A DNA stretch of 64,000 nucleotides, from NCBI GenBank assembly GCA_900540845.1, contig UQHS01000013.1:17442-81441 (forward strand), given 5' to 3'. The stretch comes from an uncultured Collinsella sp. (GTDB taxonomy: Bacteria; Actinomycetota; Coriobacteriia; Coriobacteriales; Coriobacteriaceae). The notes beneath the pieces are model-generated. The model was not told where the DNA came from and did no database searches. It worked only from the letters and a program-made list of their open reading frames with translations. This document shows, piece by piece, positions 28,361 to 36,641 of the stretch (position 1 is its first letter; each line of letters starts with the position of its first letter). A program made the translations under genes and the position numbers.

Positions 28361-29145
28361 GCCTCGATGACGTCGATGGCGCGGATAAACGCCGAGCGCA
28401 TGCCCGCCGCCTCGAGTTCCGCCACGCCCTTGATGGTCGTGCCGCCCGGCGAGCAGACGGCGTCCTTCATGGCGCCGGGGTGCATGCCGGTCGCCATCTG
28501 GAGCTTCGCCGTGCCGGCGACCATCTGGCTCACCATCTCATATGCGGTCGCGCGCGGAATGCCGTGTTTCACGGCGGCGTCTGCCAGTGCCTCGATCACC
28601 ATGGCGATGAACGCGGGCGAACAGCCCCCAACCGTGCCGGCGACGGAAAGCAGGCGCGTTTCCACCTCGACGGGCGTGCCCAGCAGGCCGAGCAGGCCAA
28701 ACACGAGCTCATGCTCCTCGTCCGTCAGCGTCGAGGTCTTTTCGCAGGCGATGACGCCCTCGTTGATGGCCACGGGCGTGTTGGGCACCGTGGACAGGTG
28801 ATGCGCACCCGGGATCACGTCCTCGTACGCCTCGCAATTCCAGCCTGCGGCGACAGACAGGATTGCCTTGCCGGCCAGTGCGCCCGCCAGGGGCGCCAAC
28901 ACGCTCTCGATCATGTAGGGCTTCACGGCGACAACCACGACATCCGATGCCTCAACGACCTCGCGGGCGCTTTCGCACGCACGCATGCCGCGCGACTCGC
29001 ACCGCGCCACCAGCGCCTCGTAGCGACCCGCACAGGCGCACATGTTGCTCGCCGGCACCGCGCCGCTTGCGATCCAACCATCCGCCATGGCGCTCGCCAT
29101 GTTGCCAAAGCCGATGAAGCCGATGGTCGCGTCACTCATGTTCAT
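28357..29145 (-). CDS. proC: Pyrroline-5-carboxylate reductase
   Basis: 262 residues from MNMSDATIGF (ATG 29145; ATG 29139 is an equal alternative). The NAD(P)-binding GFGNMASAM opens the protein and the C-terminal dimerisation domain has the ProC pattern CSPGGTTIKGV. It reduces pyrroline-5-carboxylate to proline. It is monocistronic. The open frame continues upstream of the start without a ribosome site. Confidence 0.95.
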   Translation of the reverse strand: MNMSDATIGFIGFGNMASAMADGWIASGAVPASNMCACAGRYEALVARCESRGMRACESAREVVEASDVVVVAVKPYMIESVLAPLAGALAGKAILSVAAGWNCEAYEDVIPGAHHLSTVPNTPVAINEGVIACEKTSTLTDEEHELVFGLLGLLGTPVEVETRLLSVAGTVGGCSPAFIAMVIEALADAAVKHGIPRATAYEMVSQMVAGTAKLQMATGMHPGAMKDAVCSPGGTTIKGVAELEAAGMRSAFIRAIDVIEA

Positions 29146-29291
29146 GCATGCCCGCCTTTCATATGCGCCGCCTTGCGCCGTGCGCTCGTGTAAGTATGCA
29201 GATATCTTACGGCATCCCTCCGATACCGCCAGTCGCGCTAGGATTGGTACGCTTACCGCAACACATAGTGAAATCTGTGGAGGAATGCCCT

Positions 29292-30359
29292 TTGGATCAC
29301 AAGGCTGCAGAAGGCGGCATGAGCCCTGACTCCGGACACGGGGTCGTCGAGCACGCATCTTCCGCCGCCCGCCAAGAGCGCATAGCCCTGTTCGACAACA
29401 TCAAAGGGCTGCTCATAGTGTTGGTGGTGTTTGGTCATGTCGCCCACCCCGTGCACAATTCGAACCCAGCCCTCAGCACCGCATTCGACATCATCTATCT
29501 GTTTCACATGCCGCTTTTCGTCTTCATGTCGGGGCTGTTCGCCAAAGGTGCCTACCGCGACAGCAAGCTCAACTGCAATCGCATCATCTCGTTTTTGGCG
29601 CTGGGCTTTGCCTTTCAGCTCGCGCTCGCCCTCATCAACGGAGCCACGCTCACGCCGCGGCGCATCTGCGCGTTCACCTCTGCGCCGTGGTATCTCATCT
29701 CGATGGCATGCTGGTACGCCGCCACACCTCTGCTGCTGCGCCTGGGCATCTTGCGCGGCATGGCGCTCTCGCTCGCCATCGCCCTCCTGTGGGGCATGGT
29801 CGATCTTTCGAGCGGTTTTCTCGCCATAAGCCGGACGATGACATTCTTGCCCTGCTTTGCGCTGGGGTATTACCTGCCGCCTCAATCGGTGGTGCGCCTC
29901 CGCGAGCGCAAAGGGCTCTGGATCGCCGTGGGAGCATCTGCCCTCATCGTGGTGGCACGTCTGCTTAACCACGATGCGTACGCCTGGTTCTTCCCCATGG
30001 TCTACGGCGACAACCCGTATGAGCACGGCTTGCTCGTAGGCATGGCGCAAAAACTCACGGCGCTCGCGGCGGGCGGCGTGCTCTCGCTTTCCGTCCTCAA
30101 GCTCGTCCCCACGCGGTCAAGCTGGCTCACCACGCTGGGGCAACGCACGCTTCAGGTGTATGTCCTGCATCGCCTCATCCGGGCGTGGCTCACGTTCCAT
30201 ACGCCGCTCTACGATGCCGCCTGGATGAACGACCCCATCTTCGGTACGGCGGCCGTCATGGCGCTCACCGCCGCCATCACCGCGCTGTGCTCGCTGCCGC
30301 AGTTGGAACGACCATTTGCCCGCATCCTCTCATTCCGCTGGTTTCGCAACAGCCGATAG
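29292..30359 (+). CDS. Acyltransferase family 3 membrane protein
   Basis: 355 residues from a TTG at 29292 that follows GGAGG by eight bases; a later ATG at 29319 is possible. About ten hydrophobic segments follow the opening motif ALFDNIKGLLIVLVVFGH with the family His. This type O-acylates sugars or glycopolymers outside the membrane; WecH/OafA-like proteins are the reference. Neighbours give no pathway hint. It stands alone between proC and a terminator. Confidence 0.85.
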   Translation: MDHKAAEGGMSPDSGHGVVEHASSAARQERIALFDNIKGLLIVLVVFGHVAHPVHNSNPALSTAFDIIYLFHMPLFVFMSGLFAKGAYRDSKLNCNRIISFLALGFAFQLALALINGATLTPRRICAFTSAPWYLISMACWYAATPLLLRLGILRGMALSLAIALLWGMVDLSSGFLAISRTMTFLPCFALGYYLPPQSVVRLRERKGLWIAVGASALIVVARLLNHDAYAWFFPMVYGDNPYEHGLLVGMAQKLTALAAGGVLSLSVLKLVPTRSSWLTTLGQRTLQVYVLHRLIRAWLTFHTPLYDAAWMNDPIFGTAAVMALTAAITALCSLPQLERPFARILSFRWFRNSR

Positions 30360-30393
30360 CCAGGGCGCCCCCTTGGACGCCTCAAAACTAATC

Positions 30394-30425
30394 CGCCCCC
30401 GGCGCACCTTGATGCACCGAGGGCG
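30394..30425 (-). terminator. Terminator of the four-helix membrane protein
   Basis: On the minus strand CGCCCTCGGTGC pairs with GCGCCGGGGGCG (two G-U pairs), followed by TTAGTTTT. Confidence 0.6.
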
Positions 30426-30460
30426 AACTCTACGGCAGATGGAGTGTTAATGCCGGGCCT

Positions 30461-30880
30461 TTAGTGCCAGGTCTCGTGCTCCTTCTTCACCTTGCGGGCG
30501 AAGAACAGAATGACCAGCGCCTCGAGCACGCCGACGGCAAGCAGCACGGCGTTGGCGACGTCGATCTTCACAAAGCCCTGCCACGACCAAAACAGCACTG
30601 CGACGGCGCTCACCGCAAGCGAGCCAAACGCCGTAGCGATCGAGGTGCCGCTGCGCGACGGAACGTTAGATGCGCGCATGCCCATAAGACCCATCACCAC
30701 GAAGCACAGGCCCGACACGCCGGAAACCCCCATATACAGCGGCGCGGCGTCGGTGCCGGAAATCGCGGTCCCGCCAAACAGGCCCGCGCCGGCAATAGCC
30801 AGGCCAAACGTCCACATGGCAAGGCCCGTGATGGCCGCCACGATGGACACGAGTTTCAACATCTTTCGCGAGCTGCTCAT
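30461..30880 (-). CDS. Four-helix membrane protein of unknown function
   Basis: 139 residues from MSSSRKMLKL (ATG 30880, GAGGGGAAG upstream). Four hydrophobic segments at about 8-30, 45-65, 78-98 and 106-128 and a basic, charged tail KVKKEHETWH. No recognised domain. It is downstream of the SPFH gene but separated by a terminator hairpin at 30902-30926, so it is likely its own unit. Confidence 0.7.
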   Translation of the reverse strand: MSSSRKMLKLVSIVAAITGLAMWTFGLAIAGAGLFGGTAISGTDAAPLYMGVSGVSGLCFVVMGLMGMRASNVPSRSGTSIATAFGSLAVSAVAVLFWSWQGFVKIDVANAVLLAVGVLEALVILFFARKVKKEHETWH

Positions 30881-30901
30881 CGCTTCCCCTCTCCTCAGGC
30901 A

Positions 30902-30926
30902 AAGGGGCCGCGTCTGCAGGCCCCTT
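30902..30926 (-). terminator. Terminator downstream of the SPFH gene
   Basis: AAGGGGCC / GGCCCCTT with a 9-base loop, about 75 bases past the SPFH stop. The minus-strand tail is TTGCC, so termination is not certain. Confidence 0.55.
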
Positions 30927-30976
30927 CTTTGCATTCGGTTGCTTATATACCCAGTTTACACGCGGCGGTGCCGATG

Positions 30977-30997
30977 TGTAATTTTGCACCCGTCCCC
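30977..30997 (-). repeat. Copy of the GGGGACGGGTGC extragenic repeat
   Basis: On the minus strand it reads GGGGACGGGTGCAAAATTAC. It matches the first 20 bases of the copies at 42297-42386 with one change, and sits directly beside the SPFH stop codon. Confidence 0.75.
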
Positions 30998-31000
30998 AAA

Positions 31001-31933
31001 TTACTCATCGTTCACCTGGGTGGCGGCGAGCATCTGCTCGAACATTCCGGCGCTCTGCGTGAAGTCGGCGGGCAGCACCACGGTACTCGCACGGCCGCTC
31101 TTGGCGAACTCGTTCATCATCTCGGTCCACTGCGTGAACATGAACAGCTGGTTGGCCTCGTCGTTTCCCACGCCCGTCTCTTGGATGGTCTCGAGCGAGT
31201 CCTTGATGCCGATGGCGATCGCCTTGCGCTGGTTGGCAATGCCCTCGCCGGCCTTTTCCATCGCCTCCGCCTCGGCCTTGGCCTCGGTCACGCGGCGGAT
31301 GCGGTCGGCCTCTGCAAGATCCTGCGCGGCGGCCTTCGTGCGCTGCGCTGCGTTGATCTGGTTCATGGAGTCCTCGACCTCGGCGGGCAGGGCGATCTTG
31401 GTGATGAGCGTGCTCACCAGGGTAAAGCCGTATGCATCCATCTGCTCAGACACGGTGGCGTTGACGTCCTTGGCGATGTCGTCCTTCTTGGCGAACACCT
31501 CATCGAGCGTATACACGGGAATCGAGGAACGCAGGGCGTCGGTGATGAAGTCGCGCATCTGGGCGACGGGCTGCTGGAGCATGTAGTAGCTCTTGTAGAC
31601 GCCCGACTCGGACGGCTGCGTGCCCATCTCGTAGCTCACGTGGTACTGTGCCGAGACCTCGAGGCCGATGGTGACGTTGTCCTCGGTCTTCACATCGATG
31701 TCGAATCCGTTCTTCATGGTGCGAAGCGACACCGTGGCGGCCTTGCGGTCGACAAACGGGATCTTGGCGTGGAAGCCCGCGGGCACGATGCGATGGAACT
31801 TGCCCAGGCGCTCGATAATGACCGCATGCTGCTGTTTCACCACGAAAAACAGGTTGCCTGTGATGACGCCGACGATCAAAAAGATCAGTACGAGGCCAAG
31901 TAGCCCGCTGAGGAGGTCGAAGAGGAAGAACAT
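31001..31933 (-). CDS. SPFH/stomatin-like membrane protein
   Basis: 310 residues. One N-terminal membrane helix (about 7-32), then the SPFH domain (33-200) and a long Ala/Glu/Lys-rich coiled coil (about 195-260). The family (stomatin, HflK/C, QmcA) forms rings at the membrane and helps organise proteases and lipids. No NfeD partner gene is adjacent. Start ATG 31933; a GGATCGGAT stretch precedes it with only a weak Shine-Dalgarno. Confidence 0.88.
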   Translation of the reverse strand: MFFLFDLLSGLLGLVLIFLIVGVITGNLFFVVKQQHAVIIERLGKFHRIVPAGFHAKIPFVDRKAATVSLRTMKNGFDIDVKTEDNVTIGLEVSAQYHVSYEMGTQPSESGVYKSYYMLQQPVAQMRDFITDALRSSIPVYTLDEVFAKKDDIAKDVNATVSEQMDAYGFTLVSTLITKIALPAEVEDSMNQINAAQRTKAAAQDLAEADRIRRVTEAKAEAEAMEKAGEGIANQRKAIAIGIKDSLETIQETGVGNDEANQLFMFTQWTEMMNEFAKSGRASTVVLPADFTQSAGMFEQMLAATQVNDE

Positions 31934-32054
31934 ATCCGATCCTTAGAACGAGGGTTCGTTGGATGCATAATACCCACTTGCCGTTCACCCCGCCTTCACA
32001 TACCGTCCATTTCCCGCGAACGGTCGTCCGCCATGCCGCTGACGCAGCGGGCGG

Positions 32055-32060
32055 TATACT
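32055..32060 (+). promoter_or_regulatory. Candidate -10 in GCGGTATACTT
   Basis: TATACT about 35 bases before the ATG at 32095. The context GCGGTATACTT is identical to that before galE (48702-48712), and GCGGTATCCTT precedes the hydrolase at 47219. Confidence 0.4.
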
Positions 32061-32094
32061 TGGCCGACTGGGAGACCGCATACGAGGAGGCCCC

Positions 32095-33120
32095 ATGGCA
32101 CGACACAGCAAACACGACGCCCCTGTCGACCCGTTCAACGCGGGCGAGCCGACCCTGCCGTGGGACGAACCGGACGCCTTCGACCTGTTCTCGACGGGGC
32201 AGGATGCCGAGGAGTGGGCCTTTGGCGACGCGCCCTACAACAGCCCCACCAAACAACGGGATGATTACGATGCGCCGGACCCCGATGACCCCCGCATGCC
32301 CCGCGACGATGAGAGCGCACGCGAGCGCAGGCGCCGTATCGCGGCAGAGCGCAAAAGCGCCCGTCGCGCCGCCGCGGCGGCACCCAAAGGCGGAGAGCCA
32401 AAACGCAAGCGTTCACTGATAAAGACCATCATCATCTTCATCGTGGTGGTCAACCTTTTGCCCGTCGTCTTTGGGCTCTTCGGGCTCGTTTTCGATGGCG
32501 TGGGTGGCCTGTTTGACGACCTCACTTCACTTGGAACCTCGTCCACGCAGACAGACGACCCTCATGAAGACGATCGCGTCTTCGAGTCTGACGTAGACGA
32601 GGCGGAGCAGGAGTGCATCGACGCCGTGGTGGCGCGGCTTGACCTGCTGCAAACGGACACGGGCGATGAGACGCAGCGCGTCACGGCGTTCCTCAACGAG
32701 ACGTTTGAGCAGGGCCTCGGCTATACAGCCGACGAACTCGGCATTGACGCCCAGGCGTTTGCCGAGCTCATCACCGGTCAATTCGCATACGAGATCGACT
32801 CGTGCTTCGTGTATGACGACGGGACGGCAACGGTGTACTTCAACAGCTGGGGTCCGAGCGCCGGTATGATTGCCCACACCGCACATAACAAGATTTTCGA
32901 CCTCTTCACCAGCGAAGGCGTTTTTGAGGGCGACACCCGCCCGGTTCTTTCGCAATATCAGCAGGATCGCATTCGCGCCCTCTTTGCCGAGGCGATCGAC
33001 GAACAGGGCTCTTCTGGAGAGAGCTTCTCTTCGGTGGGGCTCATCCTCGTCGACGGTACCTGGACCGTGGACGAGGATGATTTGGCCGAAGAGATCGACA
33101 TGGCGCTTGGCATTTGGTAG
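32095..33120 (+). CDS. Acidic membrane-anchored protein of unknown function
   Basis: 341 residues from MARHSKHDAPV (ATG 32095 with a strong GAGGAGG). Residues 1-75 are acidic and disordered, about 75-100 are basic (RRRRIAAERKSARRAAAAA), a membrane helix covers about 105-130, and the rest (130-341) is a very acidic exterior domain with no cysteine cluster. Its topology is N-in. I do not recognise a domain. It may be an envelope protein with a cytoplasmic tail, comparable in layout to actinobacterial divisome or secretion accessory proteins, but this is a layout comparison only. Confidence 0.75.
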   Translation: MARHSKHDAPVDPFNAGEPTLPWDEPDAFDLFSTGQDAEEWAFGDAPYNSPTKQRDDYDAPDPDDPRMPRDDESARERRRRIAAERKSARRAAAAAPKGGEPKRKRSLIKTIIIFIVVVNLLPVVFGLFGLVFDGVGGLFDDLTSLGTSSTQTDDPHEDDRVFESDVDEAEQECIDAVVARLDLLQTDTGDETQRVTAFLNETFEQGLGYTADELGIDAQAFAELITGQFAYEIDSCFVYDDGTATVYFNSWGPSAGMIAHTAHNKIFDLFTSEGVFEGDTRPVLSQYQQDRIRALFAEAIDEQGSSGESFSSVGLILVDGTWTVDEDDLAEEIDMALGIW

Positions 33121-33139
33121 GGGCAGGGAGCCTTCAGGT

Positions 33140-33193
33140 GCAAACGGCCCCGTCGCCGGGGCCGATATCGTACTGGTAGGGGCGGTGGGACTC
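33140..33193. repeat. Direct repeat, downstream copy (tRNA-Leu tail duplicate)
   Basis: 54 bases identical to 33325-33378: the terminator hairpin, GATATCGTAC and the last 19 bases of a tRNA-Leu(UAA) 3' end with CCA. After base 33193 the sequence diverges and no full tRNA follows. Confidence 0.85.
33145..33164 (-). terminator. Terminator hairpin, duplicate copy
   Basis: CGGCCCCG / CGGGGCCG around four bases, then TTTG on the minus strand. Part of the 54-base repeat. Confidence 0.6.
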
Positions 33194-33274
33194 CGCGCGC
33201 GGCTGGCGCCGCCCGCGCCCCGCCACGGGCCTTGCGGCCCTCGCGAGCTCCGCTGGCAAACGGCTCCGCCGTTT

Positions 33275-33322
33275 ACTCAGCTCCGCGCCCTCCCGGGTTC
33301 GAGTCCCAGAAGGGCGCCCCGA
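33275..33322. other. tRNA-like remnant
   Basis: The plus strand contains CGGGTTCGAGTCCC followed by AGAAGGGCGCC, which looks like a T-arm and acceptor 3' strand, but the stem has a mismatch, no CCA follows and no 5' half is found. It lies between the two copies of the tRNA-Leu tail. Confidence 0.4.
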
Positions 33323-33324
33323 AC

Positions 33325-33378
33325 GCAAACGGCCCCGTCGCCGGGGCCGATATCGTACTGGTAGGGGCGGTGGGACTC
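33325..33378. repeat. Direct repeat, upstream copy (inside functional tRNA-Leu)
   Basis: The matching 54 bases here include the 3' end of the tRNA-Leu at 33359-33443 and its terminator. Offset to the other copy is 185 bases. Confidence 0.85.
33330..33349 (-). terminator. Terminator of tRNA-Leu(UAA)
   Basis: CGGCCCCG / CGGGGCCG with a four-base loop; TTTGCG follows on the minus strand. Confidence 0.7.
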
Positions 33379-33443
33379 GAACCCACAATCCCGAAGGCCG
33401 AAGATTTTAAGTCTCCTGCGTATGCCAATTCCGCCACGCCCCC
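33359..33443 (-). tRNA. tRNA-Leu(UAA)
   Basis: An 85-base class II tRNA with encoded CCA. The acceptor stem is GGGGGCG / CGCCCCT (one G-U), the anticodon loop is CTTAAAA (anticodon TAA), a variable arm GGCCTTCGGGATT follows, and the T-arm is GTGGGTTCGAGTCCCAC. Confidence 0.95.
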
Positions 33444-33609
33444 AGCAAATTTGTAGTCTACCATTCGACCGCCCTCGCACTACTCAGATGTAAGAAGAAC
33501 ACAAGCATATTCACTATTAGCCCACCCCCTCTCCGCTTTCCCCCTCCTGTCTGAACCTTGCTCAAAAGGAGCCCCATCAGCGCGGCGCCAGATTTTCTTA
33601 AAAAAGTTC

Positions 33610-33638
33610 TTGAACGCACTTGGGTCTTTGTCTATTAT
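33610..33638 (+). promoter_or_regulatory. Promoter of tRNA-Leu(CAG)
   Basis: TTGAAC (33610-33615), 17-base spacer, TATTAT (33633-33638); the start would be just before the tRNA at 33649. Confidence 0.7.
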
Positions 33639-33648
33639 TGGAGTCCAT

Positions 33649-33735
33649 GCGGGCGTGGCGGAATTGGCAGACGCGTATGGTTCAGGTCCATATGGGGGCA
33701 ACCCCGTGAAGGTTCAAGTCCTTTCGCCCGCACCA
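33649..33735 (+). tRNA. tRNA-Leu(CAG)
   Basis: An 87-base class II tRNA with encoded CCA. The acceptor stem GCGGGCG / CGCCCGC is perfect, the anticodon stem TATGG / CCATA encloses TTCAGGT (anticodon CAG), the variable arm is GGGGGCAACCCC-like, and the T-arm has GGTTCAAGTCC. Confidence 0.96.
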
Positions 33736-33746
33736 TCTGATTTTTG

Positions 33747-33769
33747 AGCTCCAGCAATGGGGCTTTTTT
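33747..33769 (+). terminator. Terminator of tRNA-Leu(CAG)
   Basis: AGCTCC / GGGGCT (one G-U pair) with a 6-base loop and a following run of six T. Confidence 0.8.
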
Positions 33770-33824
33770 CTTACCTATGCTCATTGCCGGACGGCACGAT
33801 AGTCGCACGAAGCACCTCTCAAGG

Positions 33825-34121
33825 TGGACGAGATGCAGGCTGTGCGAATCAGCCGGCATCAATGGATGAAATGTAGGCCATGCATCTCCGCCCATCCTCT
33901 TTTCCCGCCTTGATCAGAATTTCCACAGGTAGATGCTTTGGACGAAAAGAAGGCCGTGCAAATACCCTCGCACAGCCTCCATTTCATCCAAAATATGTCG
34001 CACAGCCTGCATCTCATCCAAAGCAAGAGGAGGATCCGCACAGGCTGCATCATGTCCAGGTCGCGAGTCCCGCACCCGGCCAAAGCCATAGAGAAAACCA
34101 ACGCCGATTGCATTTCATCCA
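33825..34121. repeat. Cluster of a degenerate 23-base motif in both orientations
   Basis: The stretch between tRNA-Leu(CAG) and ppx holds no supported gene but at least seven copies of one motif (start TGGAYGARATG, then AGGCYRTGCGA). Copies at 33825-33847, 33863-33884 and 33939-33960 are on the plus strand; copies at 33968-33990, 33998-34020, 34036-34058 and 34106-34121 (partial) are inverted. The copies at 33825 and 33998 agree at 22 of 23 positions when inverted, so long hairpins are possible. Confidence 0.8.
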
Positions 34122-34145
34122 CACAGATGGCCCTGCGGAAATTCT

Positions 34146-35231
34146 TTACAGCCCAGACAGCTCGGGTGTCCAACCGATCACGGGCGTCCCTTCGGAGGAA
34201 ACCGCTTCGTATATCGTGGCGGCGGCACCTGCAAGCAGGCTATTTTCACTCACCGTCAAGCGGTCGTAGCGCCCCGCGCGCATCAGCTCGCGAATGACCA
34301 GCGACCCGGCAAGCAACACGGGCGCGCGCTCCCCCTGAACCCCTGGCAGCGACGCAATCCCCGCAACGTCAAGCGAACTCATCAGCTCGATACACGCATC
34401 CAACTCCCCAAGCGTAAGGTCGCGCAGGTGAACGAAATGCGAATCGTACTTCTCCAGCTTGTGCACCATCGCCACCAGGGACGTCACCGTGCCGCCCACT
34501 GCGATGAGCCGGTCGGGGCGACCTGCCGGCGTCTCACGCTCGAACGGATGGTCGCGGGCATCCGCACCACGCTCGGCCGCGCCCTCGCATGCAGTCAAGC
34601 CGTCGCAGCCCACAGGGCAGCAGCCATCCAAGCCCTGCCAATACGCATCGAACTGCGGTCGAACCCACGACACCGCGGCGTCGATCTCGCTGGCAGCCGG
34701 CGGCATAGACGAGAAAAAGCGCTCGGTCACACGTCGGCACCCGATGTTGAGGGACTCGGCGCGTGAGACATCGAACGCGGCGTCGGCGCGTCCATATGCC
34801 CCAACCACGATCTCCGTCGAACCTCCGCCCGAATCGGCAACTGCGATGCGCTCTCCCGCAAAATCGTGTGCAACGCCATAAAACGTTAGCCGCGCCTCGA
34901 TCTCGCCCGGAATCACCTGGGGCTTCAGCCCTAGCGCGCGCAATCGACTCAGCAGGTCGTCCCCATTGGACACATCGCGCGCCGCGCTCGTCAGCGTCGT
35001 GCAAACAACCTGCGCGCCAAAAGCCCGGGCCTTGTCCACAAACTGGGCGCAGGCCTGCGCCACGCGCTCTATCGCTGCGGGTGCGAACACACCGTGCGCA
35101 TCCACGCCCTCCCCCAAATCGGTGATAACCGTATGCTTTGAGCTCTCGATCACCCTGCCCGCGCGAACCGTTGCGCACAGCAGGCGCGACGACACCGTGC
35201 CCAGGTCAATAGCGGCAAGCTTGAGCTCCAT
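34146..35231 (-). CDS. Ppx/GppA family phosphatase
   Basis: 361 residues. The ASKHA-fold N-terminal half shows AAIDLGTVSSRLL (phosphate 1 motif) and VADSGGGSTEIV (phosphate 2 motif). A Cys- and charge-rich insert (about 205-230) is less usual. Members hydrolyse inorganic polyphosphate or pppGpp. The start ATG overlaps the stop of the FtsB-like gene (TAATG), indicating coupling. The pair FtsB/DivIC-like plus Ppx/GppA is common in Gram-positive high-GC genomes. Confidence 0.9.
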   Translation of the reverse strand: MELKLAAIDLGTVSSRLLCATVRAGRVIESSKHTVITDLGEGVDAHGVFAPAAIERVAQACAQFVDKARAFGAQVVCTTLTSAARDVSNGDDLLSRLRALGLKPQVIPGEIEARLTFYGVAHDFAGERIAVADSGGGSTEIVVGAYGRADAAFDVSRAESLNIGCRRVTERFFSSMPPAASEIDAAVSWVRPQFDAYWQGLDGCCPVGCDGLTACEGAAERGADARDHPFERETPAGRPDRLIAVGGTVTSLVAMVHKLEKYDSHFVHLRDLTLGELDACIELMSSLDVAGIASLPGVQGERAPVLLAGSLVIRELMRAGRYDRLTVSENSLLAGAAATIYEAVSSEGTPVIGWTPELSGL

Positions 35232-36397
35232 TATTTTTGCTCCCCCGTCGAAACGATGGCCATGCCGTCGGTTCCCGTGAACCCAAACAGGGTATCGAGA
35301 ACTTTCCAGTACCAGGCAGAGTTCTCGAGCACGGCGCGCTCGGCCGCCTCCGCCTCGGCAGAAGTCTTAGGCGTGTCGCCGGATGTGACGGCAGAGGCGG
35401 AGGCAGACACGTCGCTGTCCTTGTTTGCGGCATCCGCGCCCTTCAACGTCTCGCCGTCGTTTTTCGAGGCCGCGCCGTTCGCGGCGGACGGATCGGCGGT
35501 ATTGCCGTTGGCGTCGGCGCCGCCTTCGCCGTCTGAGCTCTCCGCACTCGTATCGACGGTCACCGGATTGCCTTCCTCGTCGAGGCCCTCGACCGTGATG
35601 GTCTGCTCACCCGGCATGACCATGCCAAAGTCCTTGCGCGCCTTATCCTCGACGCCCTCCTCCGAAAGCAGGCCCTCGACCTCTTTGCCAAGCGTCTCGT
35701 TGTACGCGTTGCGGATGGCGTTTTGCTCCTGAAGGATCTGCTCAGTGCGGAACGCGACGTAGAAGTCCTTCACGGGCGCATAGGCCCCCGCGAGCACCAA
35801 GAGCACCACGACGCCGTAGAAGAAGTACTTCCGCGGGCCCGTGGTCAGGTCGTACAACCACGTGACCACGCGGTTGTCTGCCGCGTATTTCATCAGTGCG
35901 CGCTGAGTCGCCGAATCCCTCGCCGAACGCGGGGTGTCGGCGGTAGCTCCCGAGGTGCGCGACGCGCGGGCAGAGCCCTTAACGGAAGCGGTTGCCCCGG
36001 CAGATCGCGCGGCGCCCGCACCCATCCTGCCGTCTCGCGACGCTTTGCGCGCGAACTTGCGCTCCTCTTTTTCGCGGGCGACGGTCTCACTTCCACGCGC
36101 CGAGCGTCGTGTTGGCCGCGCGCCAGAGCCCTCAGCCGTTGAGGCGGGTGAGAAGCCCACCGTGGGCGCCTGGGCTCCTGAGGGCGCCGAAGGGCCCGAA
36201 GTCGCAGCTGCGGCGTCGGCCTTACGGCGACGTGCGACCGCCTTCTCCGCCGTCACGCGCGCGGCGGCAGATTGTGAGGCGGGCTTGAGGGACTCGCCCT
36301 TACCGGCAACAGCCGAGCGACGGGCGGGCACGGCCTGAGCGCCGGATTGTTTACGTGCCTTGGTTGAAGCACCGGAGTTGTTGAATGAAAAAGCCAT
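35231..36397 (-). CDS. FtsB/DivIC-like septum protein with long disordered N terminus
   Basis: 388 residues. The first 170 are Ala/Arg/Ser-rich and disordered. A membrane helix covers about 193-212 (YFFYGVVVLLVLAGAYAP). A coiled coil about 215-265 matches the DivIC/FtsB fold, with RTEQILQEQNAIRNAY. The extracellular C-terminal part is acidic and low-complexity and ends in a short hydrophobic stretch (about 365-385). DivIC/FtsB joins FtsL and FtsQ in the divisome. The neighbouring MazG-Ppx/GppA order is typical. This member is unusually long compared with about 100-residue FtsB. Confidence 0.78.
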   Translation of the reverse strand: MAFSFNNSGASTKARKQSGAQAVPARRSAVAGKGESLKPASQSAAARVTAEKAVARRRKADAAAATSGPSAPSGAQAPTVGFSPASTAEGSGARPTRRSARGSETVAREKEERKFARKASRDGRMGAGAARSAGATASVKGSARASRTSGATADTPRSARDSATQRALMKYAADNRVVTWLYDLTTGPRKYFFYGVVVLLVLAGAYAPVKDFYVAFRTEQILQEQNAIRNAYNETLGKEVEGLLSEEGVEDKARKDFGMVMPGEQTITVEGLDEEGNPVTVDTSAESSDGEGGADANGNTADPSAANGAASKNDGETLKGADAANKDSDVSASASAVTSGDTPKTSAEAEAAERAVLENSAWYWKVLDTLFGFTGTDGMAIVSTGEQK

Positions 36398-36516
36398 GGG
36401 CGCCTTGTGCAGTTGTAGGTGTATGTGCGCTGCCCTCCATTATGGCATGCGCGTGCCCGCGATATGTGCAGGGTTTGCGCTCCCTCCCGGGGCGTCAGTG
36501 CGCAACGCGCCGTCGG

Positions 36517-36640
36517 CTAGCGATACAGTGCGCGATCGACCAGGGCGAACAGCGTCTCATGCTGGATGTGGATGCAGGCGTGTCGCGCGTTGGCATAACG
36601 CCGGCCGCCCGAGGGACACCGAGTGGCCGGGTCGCGTCCA
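36517..36640 (-). pseudogene. Remnant of a GGDEF-domain C terminus
   Basis: In the minus-strand gap just after the mazG stop, one frame reads AAGVMPTRDTPASTSSM and a shifted frame continues ETLFALVDRALYR and a stop. Together they resemble the end of a diguanylate cyclase domain (A-S-x-GVA ... ADRALYRAK) broken by a frameshift. No start or upstream domain is present. The resemblance is clear but short. Confidence 0.4.
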
Positions 36641-36641
36641 T

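Noticed and set aside
33825..34121. Possible CRISPR array
   Set aside because: Repeats occur in both orientations, at irregular spacing and with many changes; no cas genes.
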